This document shows, piece after piece, positions 24,901-38,900 of a stretch of DNA of 64,000 bases. The DNA is from Sipunculus nudus. Its lineage: Eukaryota > Annelida > Sipuncula > Golfingiida > Sipunculidae. Location: contig CM049307.1 in assembly GCA_026874595.1 (NCBI GenBank), positions 47,589,678 to 47,653,677 on the forward strand. Direction: 5' to 3'. Both the position numbers and the translations under genes were made by a program. Each line of letters opens with the position of its first letter. The stretch's first letter is position 1. A model generated the notes under the pieces. It made no database searches. It had not been told where the DNA came from and saw only the letters and a program-made list of their open reading frames with translations.

Positions 24901-27900
24901 TCTCAGGCTTTTTCTCACATATTCACACCGGAACTTATTATTTCTTCAAAGGTATAGCAAACAAATTCCAGGACAAAATAATATTCTCAATTCAAATGTT
25001 AGTGGGGATTTGTTTGATTTAGTGACAATAATTTTCATCCTTTTGTATAGTCCATTTTTAAATATGTATTTAATTTCTGGCCAATGCCAAAGCCACCAAA
25101 ATATACAGATTTGAAATTTGAAATCTTCATAAAAATATATTCACATATTCAAAATATATCCCTTATAATTTACTCATCAATACAATATATTCTTACTAGA
25201 CTGGAGTATTGTCAGAAACAAAGAACAGTACTATTTAGGTATTAAATTTATACACCACAGGTTACAAGAAACAGTTCAAACAATTTTGATCTTCAATGTA
25301 TTACAACACAGGCAATACATAAATATCATTTAGAATGGTTGGGGACTTATTGGGAGCTTGACCACTGAGTTAATTAATAACATTTGGCCCCACCTGGCTG
25401 GAAAAGAAAAAAGAGTAGAAAAGGGTAGAAACAGCAGCAAAATCATCAGGGTGATATGTGGCCAAGAAAACGATCATCTCTCCTTAGCACCACATTAACA
25501 GCCATATACACCCAGCCATATGGTTCATATTGAACCTGATTTCGTTCTTGGCGACTTAAATAAAGCCAAGCTCCCATTCACTAGTCTCTGGAAGCGAAGC
25601 GAAAAAGCAGTGGTCGGGTGTGCATTATGTACCATTATATAATTATTAATAATGAAATTGCATCCATCATAATAATACATCTTTACTAGTTACAATACAA
25701 TTTCATGAACCTTATTGGTCGTATATTTGTATACCACCCAGCCGTGTTCTTCTCAATACAGTCACAATGCCATACACATGCAGACTTTAGATCTATGTAC
25801 ATCAAAACAAAAGCTGAAGTTCTACATGTTAAATAAAGAGTTCTACCTTAAAATAAAAGAAATCACTTCCTACTATATGTCTATTATGTGAAGAAAAAAA
25901 TTCAAGAAGGTTGTCATGTCAGATTATCTTATATTTTTATGCCATGTGTTTTACAATTATACAATAATTTTCAGTTTTACTGCAGTGACCAAAACATGAT
26001 GAACATTAAATTCATCTGCTCTGTCGCTGTCCTGTTCAGATCATACACCCATCGGACCCATGCCTATCTAATATTACGACTTTATTGCCCCCGCCCATCT
26101 AATATTATAACTAATTGTGCTGACAGGTAATGTTTGTCCCATGGCAAAATTTCAAACTCCAACTGTCACATGCACCCATACAGTCACTTCAAAGGTGTAA
26201 ATCTTGGGTTTTAAATTTAAATACTAATTTTGAGTTTTGATAAAATATTACTGAAGTGACGTTGGGTGAATTTCACAGATGAATCCAGGAAATTGGAAAA
26301 TATTTTCGTTAATTCTGATAATTTTTTTTATTGATAAGAACATCATCATCAGATTTTATCAAGTGAAAACATTTTTGTTCTAAAAGGTCAGATGTACAAA
26401 TTCATTAAGTGTGATATGCACTCCAATTTCAAGGTTAAGGTAACTTTAAAGTCAATATCAATAAGTCCAGCCAATATTTTTTAACATTTCCCTGGTATTT
26501 TTGCGCTGAACTTGCGTCAAAGCTGCAACTGTCAATTTTAACGGCAGACTTGTAACCTGCACGAACACATCCTCCTTGGATCTGGCTTGGCCTACTACTC
26601 CCTGACCCCAGCTAAACCCAAAACATGCCTTCAGCAAAAGAATGATTATATCATGAAAAAAAAATAAAATGACAAGAAGAAAAAGAAGAAACTAATGAAG
26701 AGCAACAGGCAATAACCTGCTGCCTTTAGCAAGTAAATATTCTGGGCCGATTTGTATGGTGGCCAATTAATCAAATAAAAGATAAAGAGTGAGGTAGCTC
26801 ATGCGCTTTTGCATATACCTACACCATCGCCAGCATGTTAAAGACTAGGCCGTCATCCATCCAGACCTGAGCAAAATGTTTATTTTCTGTACCATTCAAT
26901 GGGGTTAGGGCCAAAAGAAACAAATCAGCAGATCTGTATACAGTGCGTGTTCAACTGGGATTGTGACATGAAACTGATACTGGTTGATAACAGGACAGGC
27001 ATGAAAAGGATAACAAAGAACATTCTGGTTATTTTAACAGTTTTGTCTGACTGACAGTGATGCAATCACTCAGTAGTATAAACATTACAAAAGCCCACTA
27101 TATAATGTAAATGTATGAGCATTGCAACTTGTCAAATGACAAAGCATCAGCAAGCACAAGTAAAACTTGAAGATTTATATTTCAACTAGACATTTCTTGG
27201 CACCGCAGGTACCAGAGTATCCCCAGACATAGTAGGCCCCCCTCCTACAAGAACAGACCCCCATTTTTAGCAGCATATACTGACACTTGGCATATCTATT
27301 GTTTATTCCATCTAAAGATCCACAATCTTGTTGAAGATGTTGGTCCTGTGACCTTGATCTTTTTAAAGATGTGTCCTGTGACCTTGACCTTTGATCTCAT
27401 AACCTCAAAATCAATTTGGGTCTTGCTTTTCCAATGGGACATATGCAAGTCAAGATTGAAATCTATACATCAATAAAGCAGGAATTATCATCCAGAAACT
27501 TATTTTTGGACAGATGGCTCCTGTGACCTTCACCTTTGACCTTGTGACCTCAAAATTGATAGTGTTCATCCTCTTGGCAGGAGAACTATTTGTGCAAGAT
27601 GAAAGATATGAGATGAAATGTTTGGCTGAAAATGCACCCACCTCTTTTTAAGATGTGTCCTGTGACCTTGACCTTTGACCTCATGACCCCAAAATCAATT
27701 TTGGTCTTACTTTTCCAATGGGACATATACAAGTCAAGTTTGAAATCCATACATCAATAAAAGCAGGAATTATCATCCAGAAACTAATTTTTGGACATAT
27801 GGCTCCTGTGACCTTCATCTTTGACCTTGTGACCTCAAAATTGATAGGGGTCTTCCACTCTTGGCAGGTGAACTATATGTGCAAGAGGAAAGATCTGAGA

Positions 27901-30900
27901 TGAATTGTTTGGCTGAAAATGCATCCACAATCTTTTTAAAGAGGTTTCCTGTGACCTTGACCTTTTTGACCTCATGACCCTAAAATCAATTTGGGTCTTG
28001 CTTTTCTAATGGGTCAATAACAAAGCCAAGTTTGAAATCCATACATCAGTAAAAGATGGAATTATCATCCAGAAACTAATTTTTGGACAGATGGCTCCTG
28101 TGACCTTCACCTTTGACCTTGTGACCTCAAAACTGATAGGGTTCTTCCTCTCTTGGCAGGTGAACTATATGTGCAAGATGAAAGACCTGAGATGAAATGT
28201 TTGGCTAAAAATGCATCCACCTCTTTTTAAAGATGTGACCTTGACCTTTGACCACATGACCCCAAAATCAATTTGGGTCTTGCTTTTCCAATGGGACATA
28301 TATAAGTCAAGTTTGAAATCCATACATCAATAAAAGCAGGAATTATCATCCAGAAACTAATTTTTGGACATATGGCTCCTGTGACCTTCACCTTTGACCT
28401 TGTGACCTCAAAATTGATAGGGGTCTTCCACTCTTGGCAGGTGAACTATATGTGCAAAATGAAAGATCTGAGATGAATTGTATGGCTGAAAATGCATCCA
28501 CAATCTTTTTAAAGATGTGTCCTGTGACCTTGACCTTTGACCTCATGACCCGAAATTCAATTCCGGTTTTGCATTTCCAATGGGTCAAATACATGTATAG
28601 TTTGAAATCCATACATCAATAAAAGAAGGAATTATCATCCAGAAACTAATATTTGGACAGATGGCTCCTGTGACCTTCACCTTTGACCTTGTGACCTCAA
28701 AATTGATAGGGGTCTTCCTCTATTGGCAGATGACTTATATGTGCAAGATGAAAGGTCTGAGATGAAATGTTTGGCTGAAAATGCATCCACCTCTTTTTAA
28801 AGATGTGACCTTGACCTTTGACCTCATGACCCCAAAGTCAATTTGGGTCTTGCTTTTCCAATGGGACATATATAAGTCAAGTTTGAAATCCATACATCAA
28901 CTAGACATTTCTTGGCACCGCAGGTGCCAGAGTATCCCCAGACATAGTAGGCCCCCCTCCTACAAGAACAGACCCCCATTTTTAGCAGCATATACTGACA
29001 CTTGGCATTTTTATTGTTTATTCCATCTAACGATCCACAATCTTGTTGAAGATGTTGGTCCTGTGACCTTGATCTTTTTAAAGATGTGTCCTGTGACCTT
29101 GACCTTTGATCTCATAACCCCAAAATCAATTTGGGTCTTGCTTTTCCAATCGGACATATGCAAGTCAAGTTTGAAATCTATACATCAATAAAGCAGGAAT
29201 TATCATCCAGAAACTTATTTTTGGACATATGGCTCCTGTGACCTTCACCTTTGACCTTGTGACCTCAAAATTGATAGTGTTCTTCCTCTCTTGGCAGGAG
29301 AACTATAAGTGCAAGATGAAAGATATGAGATGAATTGTTTGGCTGAAAATGCATCCATATCTTTTTAAAGATGTGTCCTGTGACCTTGACCTTTGACCTC
29401 ATGACCACAAAATCAATTTTGGTCTTACTTTTCCAATGGGACATATACAAGTCAAGTTTGAAATCCATACATCAATAAAAGCAGGAATTATCATCCAGAA
29501 ACTAATTTTTGGACATATGGCTCCTGTGACCTTCATCTTTGACCTTGTGACCTCAAAATTGATAGGGGTCTTCCACTCTTGGCAGGTGAACTATATGTGC
29601 AAGAGGAAAGATTTGAGATGAATTGTTTGGCTGAAAATGCATCCACAATCTTTTTAAAGAGGTTTCCTGTGACCTTGACCTTTGACCTCATGACCCCAAA
29701 ATCAATTTGGGTCTTGCTATTTCAATGGGACATATATAAGTCAATTTTGAAATCATTACATCAATAAAAGCAGGAATTATCATCCAGAAACTAATTTTTG
29801 GACAGATAGCTCCTGTGGCCTTGACCTTTGACCTTGTGACCCCAAAATTTATATGGATCATCCATTATTGGCAAGTGAGCTATATATTCAAGATGGAAGA
29901 CCTGGGATGAAAGTTTGGCTTAAAATGCATCCACAATCTTTTTATAGAGGTTTCCTGTGACCTTGACCTTTGACCTCATGACCCCAATTTCAATTCCGGT
30001 CTTGCTTTTCCAATGGGTCAAATACAAGTCAAGTTTGAAATCCAAACATCAATAAAAGAAGGAATTATCATCCAGAAACTAATTTTTGGACAGATGGCTC
30101 CTGTGACCTTCACCTTTGACCTTGTGACCTCAAAATTGATAGGGTTCTTCCTCTCTTGGCAATGAACTATATGTGCAAGATGAAAGATCTGAGATGAAAT
30201 GTTTGGCTGAAAATGCATCCACATCTTTTTAAAAAAAGATGTGTCCTGTGACCTTGACCTTTGACCTCATGACCCCAAAATCAATTTGGGTCTTGCTTTT
30301 CCAATGGGACATATACAAGTCAAGTTTGAAATCCATACATCAATAAAAGCAGGAATTATCATCCAGAAACTAATTTTTGGACATATGGCTCCTGTGACCT
30401 TCACCTTTGACCTTGTGACCTCAAAATTGATAGGGGTCTTCCACTCTTGGCAGGTGAACTATATGTGCAAGATGAAAGATCTGAGATGAATTGTTTGGCA
30501 GAAAATGCATCCACAATCTTTTTAAAGAGGTTTCCTGTGACCTTGACCTTTGACCTCATGACCCCAAAATCAATTTGGGTCTTGCTATTTCAATGGGTCA
30601 ATAACAAAGCCAAGTTTGAAATCCATACATCAGTAAAAGATGGAATTATCATCCAGAAACTAATTTTTGGACAGATGGCTCCTGTGACCTTCACATTTGA
30701 CCTTGTGACCTCAAAATTGATAGGGTTCTTCCTCTCTTGGCAGGTGAACTATATGTGCAAGATGAAAGATCTGAGATGAAACGTTTGGCTGAAAATGCAT
30801 CCACATCCTTTTAAAGATGTGACCTTGACCTTTGACCTCATGACCCCAAAATCAATTTGGGTCTTGCTTTTCCAATGGGACATATATAAGTCAAGTTTGA

Positions 30901-32883
30901 AACCCATACATCAATAAAAGCAGGAATTATCATCCAGAAACTAATTTTTGGACAAATGGCTCCTGTGACCTTCATCTTTGACCTTGTGACCTCAAAATTG
31001 ATAGGGGTCTTCCACTCTTGGCAGGTGAACTATATGTGCAAGAGGAAAGATCTGAGATGAATTGTTTGGCTGAAAATACATCCACAATCTTTTTAATGAG
31101 GTTTCCTGTGACCTTGACCTTTGACCTCATGACCCCAAAATCAATTTGGGTCTTGCTATTTCAATGGGACATATATAAGTCAATTTTGAAATCATTACAT
31201 CAATAAAAGCAGGAATTATCATCCAGAAACTAATTTTTGGACAGATAGCTCCTGTGGCCTTGACCTTTGACCTTGTGACCCCAAAATTTATATGGATCAT
31301 CCATTATTGGCAAGTGAGCTATATATTCAAGATGGAAGACCTGGGATGAAAGTTTGGCTTAAAATGCATCCACAATCTTTTTATAGAGGTTTCCTGTGAC
31401 CTTGACCTTTGACCTCATGACCCCAATTTCAATTCCGGTCTTGCTTTTCCAATAGGTCAAATACAAGTCAAGTTTGAAATCCAAACATCAATAAAAGAAG
31501 GAATTATCATCCAGAAACTAATTTTTGGACAGATGGCTCCTGTGACCTTCACCTTTGACCTTGTGACCTCAAAATTGATAGGGTTCTTCCTCTCTTGGCA
31601 ATGAACTATATGTGCAAGATGAAAGATCTGAGATGAAATGTTTGGCTGAAAATGCATCCGCATCTTTTTAAAAAAGATGTGTCCTGTGACCTTGACCTTT
31701 GACCTCATGACCCCAAAATCAATTTGGGTCTTGCTTTTCCAATGGGACATATATAAGTCAAGTTTGAAATCCATACATCAATAAAAGCAGGAATTATCAT
31801 CCAGAAACTAATTTTTGGACATATGGCTCCTGTGACCTTCACCTTTGTCCTTGTGACCTCAAAATTGATAGGGGTCTTCCACTCTTGGCAGGTGAACTAT
31901 ATGTGCAAGATGAAAGATCTGAGATGATTTGTTTGGCAGAAAATGCATCCACAATCTTTTTAAAGAGGTTTCCTGTGACCTTGACCTTTGACCTCATGAC
32001 CCCAAAATCAATTTGGGTCTTGCTATTTCAATGGGACATATATAAGTCAATTTTGAAATCATTACATCAATAAAAGCAGGAATTATCATCCAGAAACTAA
32101 TTTTTGGACAGATAGCTCCTGTGGCCTTGACCTTTGACCTTGTGACCCCAAAATTTATATGGATCATCCATTATTGGCAAGTGAGCTATATATTCAAGAT
32201 GGAAGACCTGGGATGAAAGTTTGGCTTAAAATGCATCCACAGTATCTTTTAAAATGCCAGTCCAGTGACCTTGACCTTTGACCTCATGACCCTAGAACCT
32301 ATAGGGTTCTTACTTTAGTGGTGGGCCATACATAAGTCATGTTTGAAATCCATATGGCTATCAACACTGGAGATATGATAAGAGGTGTGTGATTTTCACC
32401 ATATATGGCAATATTCAAGGTCAAGGCCACTATCATAGGAAAGGTCATGACCCCAATTTAAATAAGCATCATCCCATAACCCATACCTATGTATATGCAT
32501 AATTTAAAAGAAATCTGTCCATTAGTTTTTGACTTATAATGCTCACAGTGCTGTAAGGTGGCAATTTTTAGGGTATTAAACGGCACGAAAACAAGTAAAG
32601 AATAATAGGTGGCGCCACCAGTTTCTGGAACATGACAACCCTATCCATGATCTTCCATCAACTTGATTTTGGGATAAATCCATGCAAGATTTCTTGAGAT
32701 ATTAAAGAATTTGTGGGATTTTCCCCAAAATTGGACCTATTCAAGGTCAAGGACACTCTCCTAGTAAAGGTCATGACCTCATTTTAAATAGGCGTCGTCC
32801 TCTTACCCATATCTATACATATACCAAGTTTGGTAAAGTTCCGTGAAATATTTTTTGGGTTATCGCGCCAACAAGATTCATAT

Positions 32884-32914
<31 letters not shown>

Positions 32915-35900
32915 GACCGGTATGAAAACATAGTATCCCCCGACTTTGTCTGGGGATACAATAAAAGCAGGAATTATCATCCAGAAACTAATTTTTGGAC
33001 ATATGGCTCCTGTGACCTTCACCTTTGACCTTGTGACCTCAAAATTGATAGGGGTCTTTTACTCTTGGCAGGTGAACTATATGTGCAAGATGAAAGATCT
33101 GAGATGAATCTTTGGCTGAAAATGCATCCACAATCTTTTTATAGAGGTTTCCTGTGACCTTGACCTTTGACCTCATGACCCCAAATTCAATTCCGGTCTT
33201 GCTTTTCCAATGGGTCAAATACAAGTCAAGTTTGAAATCCAAACATCAATAAAAGAAGGAATTATCATCCAGAAACTAATTTTTGGACAGATGGCTCCTG
33301 TGACCTTCACCATTGACCTTGTGACCTCAAAATTGATAGGGGTCTTCCACTCTTGGCAGGTGAACTATATGTGCAAAATGAAAAATCTGAGATGAATTGT
33401 ATGGCTGAAAATGCATCCACAATCTTTTTAAAGATGTGTCCTGTGACCTTGACCTTAGACCTCATGACCCGAAATTCAATTCCGGTTTTGCATTTCCAAT
33501 GGGTCAAATACATGTATAGTTTGAAATCCATACATCAATAAAAGAAGGAATTATCATCCAGAAACTAATTTTTGGACAGATGGCTCCTGTGACCTTCACC
33601 TTTGACCTTGTGACCTCAAAATTGATAGGGGTCATCCTCTATTGGCAGATGACTTATATGTGCAAGATGAAAGGTCTGAGATGAAATGTTTGGCTGAAAA
33701 TGCATCCACATCTTTTTAAAGATGTGTCCTGTGACCTTGACCTTTGACCTCATGACCCCAAAATCAATTTGGGTCTTGCTTTTCCTATGGGACATATATA
33801 AGTCAAGTTTGAAATCCATACATCAATAAAAGCAGGAATTATCATCCAGAAACTAATTTTTGGACATATGGCTCCTGTGACCTTCACCTTTGACCTTGTG
33901 ACCTCAAAATTGATAGGGGTCTTCCACTCTTGGCAGGTGAACTATATGTGCAAGATGAAAGATCTGAGATGAATTGTTTGGCTGAAAATGCATCCACAAT
34001 CTTTTTAAAGAGATTTCCTGTGACCTTGACCTTTGACCTCATGACCCCAAAATCAATTTGGGTCTTGCTTTTTCAATGGGACATATATAAGTCAATTTTG
34101 AAATCATTACATCAATAAAAGCAGGAATTATCATCCAGAAACTAATTTTTGGACAGATAGCTCCTGTGGCCTTGACCTTTGACCTTGTGACCCCAAAATT
34201 TATATGGATCATCCATTATTGGCAAGTGAGCTATATATTCAAGATGGAAGACCTGGGATGAAAGTTTGGCTTAAAATGCATCCACAGTATCTTTTAAAAT
34301 GCCAGTCCAGTGACCTTGACCTTTGACCTCATGACCCTAGAACCTATAGGGTTCTTACTTTAGTGGTGGGCCATACATAAGTCATGTTTGAAATCCATAT
34401 GGCTATCAACACTGGAGATATCATAAGAGGTGTGTGATTTTCACCATATATGGCAATATTCAAGGTCAAGGCCACTATCATAGTAAAGGTCATGACCCCA
34501 ATTTAAATAAGCATCATCCCATAACCCATACCTATGTATATGCATAATATAAAAGAAATCTGTCCATTAGTTTTTGACTTATAATGCTCACAGTGCTGTA
34601 AGGTGGCAATTTAGGGGGTATTAAACGGCACGAAAACAAGTAAAGAATAATAGGTGGCGCCACCAGTTTCTGGAACATGACAACCCTATCCATGATCTTC
34701 CATCAACTTGATTTTGGGATAAATCCATGCAAGATTTCTTGAGATATTAAAGAATTTGTGTGATTTTCCCCAAAATTGGACCTATTCAAGGTCAAGGACA
34801 CTCTCCTAGTAAAGGTCATGACCTCATTTTAAATAGGCGTCGTCCTCTTACCCATATCTATACATATACCAAGTTTGGTAAAGTTCCGTGAAATATTTTT
34901 TGGGTTATCGCGCCAACAAGATTCATATGCGGCGGCGGCGGCGGCGGCGGCGGCGGGACCGGTATGAAAACATAGTATCCCCCGACTTTGTCTGGGGATA
35001 CAATAAAGGTATTTCATAAATCAAATTTTGAAAATTTTCTTCTTGTTCATAAAAAGCCTTTCAGACACTACATACTATAAGATGCGACTTCAGTGACAGT
35101 CCAAAGCAATTAACCATTGCACTGTTTTTCTGTTTGCGGTATCACTTGGCACTTTAGATCATGGACTGAAAGTTTGCTCAGGTGAGGTTGACAGGCTGAA
35201 GACAATTATTGAGGAAAAGTACAAGCCCCCTAACCATACAAAGCTTATGTCAGATCATCTGATGCTAGAACTAGAGTACAGTTTGATAGCTAATGACAGC
35301 ATCCCTGCTAGAGAAATGATGCTAGGGTCCCATCAAGCTGATTAAATACTGAGTGACAGAGAAAGAAATTTGAGCTCACCTTGCACCCCGGGCTGTCGAT
35401 GGTCACCTGGGGCCGATACACTTCTGTTAAGCAGACCTGGCGGTGGGCGTGTATTTTTTGGCACATTATTATGAGCCCCTCCCCACAGATCTGAGATTGA
35501 GGTCGCAGCGGATGAACTGTTTGAGCCCGATGACCACGGGCGTCCAGGCATCCCTGCTGTCGAGGTATTTGACCGGCTGGACCAGACTGAGGACGAGGAA
35601 CTGGCGTCGCTGGAAGGCATGCCGGATCTGCTCAGCGTGTTGGATAAATATTCACTCCTGATTGTGTTGACACTGAGTGATCGGGACACGCTGCCAGGGG
35701 TGATATGTGGGTCGTCCTCCACACTCTTCATTGTGCTGAGGCCAGTCCAGGGCTTGCCTGGCACGAACTCGGGAATCATATCCGTAAGCGATGAGGCAGA
35801 TGACACCACTGTGGTAGGATTGCTTGGGCTGGGTGTACATACTGAGTTTGGAGAACTTGTGCTGTGTGGAGGTTCCTTTGCGTTGGCGGTGGTACTTAAG

Positions 35901-38900
35901 GTGGAGGAAACCGATCGGGCCTGCGGCACTTGGCTAACTGCGAGGCTAGACCCAATGGCACTAGTGTCTGGCCACTCCTTTGCTGATGCAGTGGCTGACC
36001 AGGGATTTGAACTGTCCAAGCCCAGGGAGATCCCACTTCCCAGCCCTAGCTTAGTGGACTGTAGGTCAGGACTGGAATGCGATTGTGGTATTGGTTTTGA
36101 ACCAACAGCCTTGTTGAGAGAGGCACTGTCTGGAGAGGATTCTTTATCGACTTGCGGCAGCTTCCACTGTGCCAGACGTGACTGTTGCTGGCTGACTTGC
36201 TGCTGTTGCTGGGTCTGCTGCTGTTGTTGAGGTTGTTGCCCAGCTTCTTTTGACAAATTCAGTTGGGTGAAATTATCGGACAGTCCTTTCATGGGTTCCT
36301 GCTTAGCTGCAGCAGCGGCAGCCGCAGAGTCCATCCCAGTCTGTGGACCAAGCTTAGAAAGCTGCTGTTGTGCTTGATTAATCTGCTGCAACTGCAGAGC
36401 GATCTGGTGCTTGATTTTCTGCATGAGCATTGCAACTTGATCAAGCTGCTGCTGTTGGACTATGTGTGAAAGGCTGGTGTTCTGTTGGATGAGGCGCTGC
36501 TGGGCCAGCAGTCGCTGCTGGACACCTTGTAGCTGTAGGAGCTGCTGGACCATAACCAGCATGTTGGGAGTCAGCTGTGATGGGTTCAAAATCTGTGGGT
36601 TGATGTGGCCAGCCTGTACCTCATTGTACAGCTGCTGAAGGATACGTTTCTGCAACAACTGTTGCTGCACTGACATTTGACCACGCATTGCTGGGTTCTG
36701 TGTAGGCTGATTAGCTGCCAGGTGGGGCTGCAAAAGAAAGAGAATGTGTTAAACAACACACTTCATGAGAAAATATTTTTACTGATAATTTACATTACAA
36801 TTTTAAATATGGGATTTATTTCAATATTTAATGGTCCTTTCTTTGTGGAACGGCCTACAAATTCCATTCTTTCCACATACCATTAGGGAAATGAGGTTCT
36901 CTATTCTCCAATTCTTGGCTAATTCACTCAATTTGAGTAAACGGTCAACAATAACCTATCACCTGTTTTCTTTCTTGCCTATAACTTCCAGGAGTTTTCT
37001 TAAGGAACTAGTGTACTTGAAATTCTTAATTTTCCTTACTTTTCAACAGCAGATCTAGAATTCTATTAAAGAAGTTGCAAGTAAACTGCTTAATCTGGAC
37101 CTACTTGTCTGCAATTCTTTCTGCCTTCTGTTTTTTTTTTCACAAAAATATATCCACAAAAGAATATACCACTTGATACATTTCTCAAACATAAGCACTG
37201 CTACTGTTCAAACACTTTTCAGCCAAAAGTTTAAATCTTTCAGACTTTTCTGCCTTTAAGGTTCAATTTTTCAAAAAGCAGTGCAACCGTTCAATCTTTT
37301 TAGCTTTCAATTTTTTACTTATTTTGTTTGTTGTTTTTTTTAAAGATAGATTTCAATGGCAGATTGTGATTAAAACTGGCAAAAAAAAAAAAAACAGACA
37401 ACACTAGCATATTGAAAGAAACATTTTATGACAAATAAAAATAAAGATACTCACTGGTATAATAGATTTCAGTGGCAGATTTTGGTTAATACTGGCACTG
37501 AGACTAGATGACGGTAGACTAGGTCCCTGCTTCATAGCTTGAGGATTCTGTAGGTTAGCCGCTTGAGCATTGGACATTGGAGTATTAGATATGGACATGG
37601 GAGGTACAAAGGAACTTTGGTCGCTGGTCATACTGTCACTGCCCATTGGAGGGAAGCCCTTCATTTTGGATGGGTCGTCCAGGTCCAGACTCCCTTTTTT
37701 CAGATCAGCTAAAAAAATTATCAATATAAATATGCCATCTTCTATAAACTTGACAGATTATTATCTTGAGCAATAATGGGATTTTGAGAAATAATGGTCG
37801 TCTGTAAATTTCCTGTGGCTAATAATGTCATTTCTGCAAAATAACAGAGACATCTGCAAACAGGAATGGAAACCTAAAACATTAATACCTTTACCAAGTT
37901 ATAAAAATCCATGATTGAACAGTTACTCTGTGCATAGGTACAATGGTCAAACTTGACAGTGGTAAAGCCAAGAGATGTATAGCCAGGCATTCCCCACCCG
38001 AGTTTTAAAACCAAAATCTTGAAACAGGTGATCAAGTTTCTATTATAGAAAGTCAACTGTGAACTTACCAATGGCACTCTGCATGTCCATGTCATTGTCA
38101 ATTAGTGCTTTTTGTGCATCTTCACGCTGTAAACAGATGGAACCTACTGGTCAAACAAAGCCTAGTGTGTACAATAGAAGACCCAACTGAGTACAATTTT
38201 TTAACCCTTCTATTAGGCAAAAAAATAATATGTTTCTCAGGCATTTTTTCCTCCAAAAAATGATGCGGTTGGGCAATTTTTTAATTTTATTTTTTTACTG
38301 TGAAAATAGCGTAAAATATGATAAATCATTCCTCAGGCTCGGGCATAGAAATTACAAGTAGTGATTAAAATATGAGATAATAAACAATGCAAGGTCAAAT
38401 TTGTCAAAAGTTTGAAATGAGGTTTGAAATGTGTGACATTTTAATTTCTTATACGTGTAATATTAACATACAAAGCAGATTATATAATACAACAGGTGTC
38501 ACAATCTTGCAGTGAATGTCAGAACACGTGGGCATGCAGATGGCCATGACATGTTGGATTCCCCATCAAAATGCATTATGGTCATGCATTGTTAAAACAA
38601 GATCTCAGATCGTTTAATAATGATAATAGAAATTTCCTTAAGTCTTTTATAATCTTTGTTGATATTTCAAATTTAATTGCCAAACAAGTGTATGGAAAGT
38701 TGGTTTAACTAGAATATTAGCAAAACCTGACAAAAGCCCTCAGCCAAAAGAGCAGTATTCATGGGTGATAACAGTAACAAGTATTCATGTAATATTTGTT
38801 CTCACATGAATGTATATCTGTACATATGTCTCTTGTTCAAGTTGTGAACTGGACCTAGAGAGGTCTGTAGTAACTCTGTAGGTCTGGCCCCAGTCTTTGT

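Larger units (their letters stand above)
27184..35003 (+). mobile_element. Giant HINE/pearl-like composite: tandem array of about 290-bp units
   Basis: The left end AACTAGACATTTC is followed by GTATCCCCAGAC at 27217-27228. The right end is a hairpin at 34975-35001 with arms GTATCCCCCGAC and GTCTGGGGATAC; the right arm is the exact reverse complement of the 5' motif. Between them are about twenty units of 282-292 bp. Each unit has two related halves of about 145 bp, one with TGACCTTGACCTTTGACCT and one with TGACCTTCACCTTTGACC. Both head and tail occur twice. The element fills most of the 10.7 kb TNRC6 intron. Classification is inference from structure. Confidence 0.75.

Noticed and set aside
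25450-25560. Weak inverted pair GCCAAGAAAACGATCA / GCCAAGAACGAAATCA
   Set aside because: Short, with mismatches and no flanking duplication; not enough for a MITE call.
27450-34118. Many similar 61-74 residue frames (MAGELYVQ..., MDFKLDLY...) in the array
   Set aside because: They are translations of the tandem unit. Unit length (282-292) is usually not a multiple of three, so frames do not continue, and stops recur in each unit.
27184-35003. CRISPR array
   Set aside because: Units are about 290 bp contiguous tandem repeats without unique spacers, in a eukaryotic intron.
32813-35017. Poly-alanine, poly-proline and poly-arginine frames
   Set aside because: They are produced by the GCG triplet tracts in the repeat tails.
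35443-36230. Plus-strand frames of 72 and 203 codons
   Set aside because: They lie antisense to the Q-rich TNRC6 exon; open frames opposite CAG-rich coding DNA are common and show no domain.
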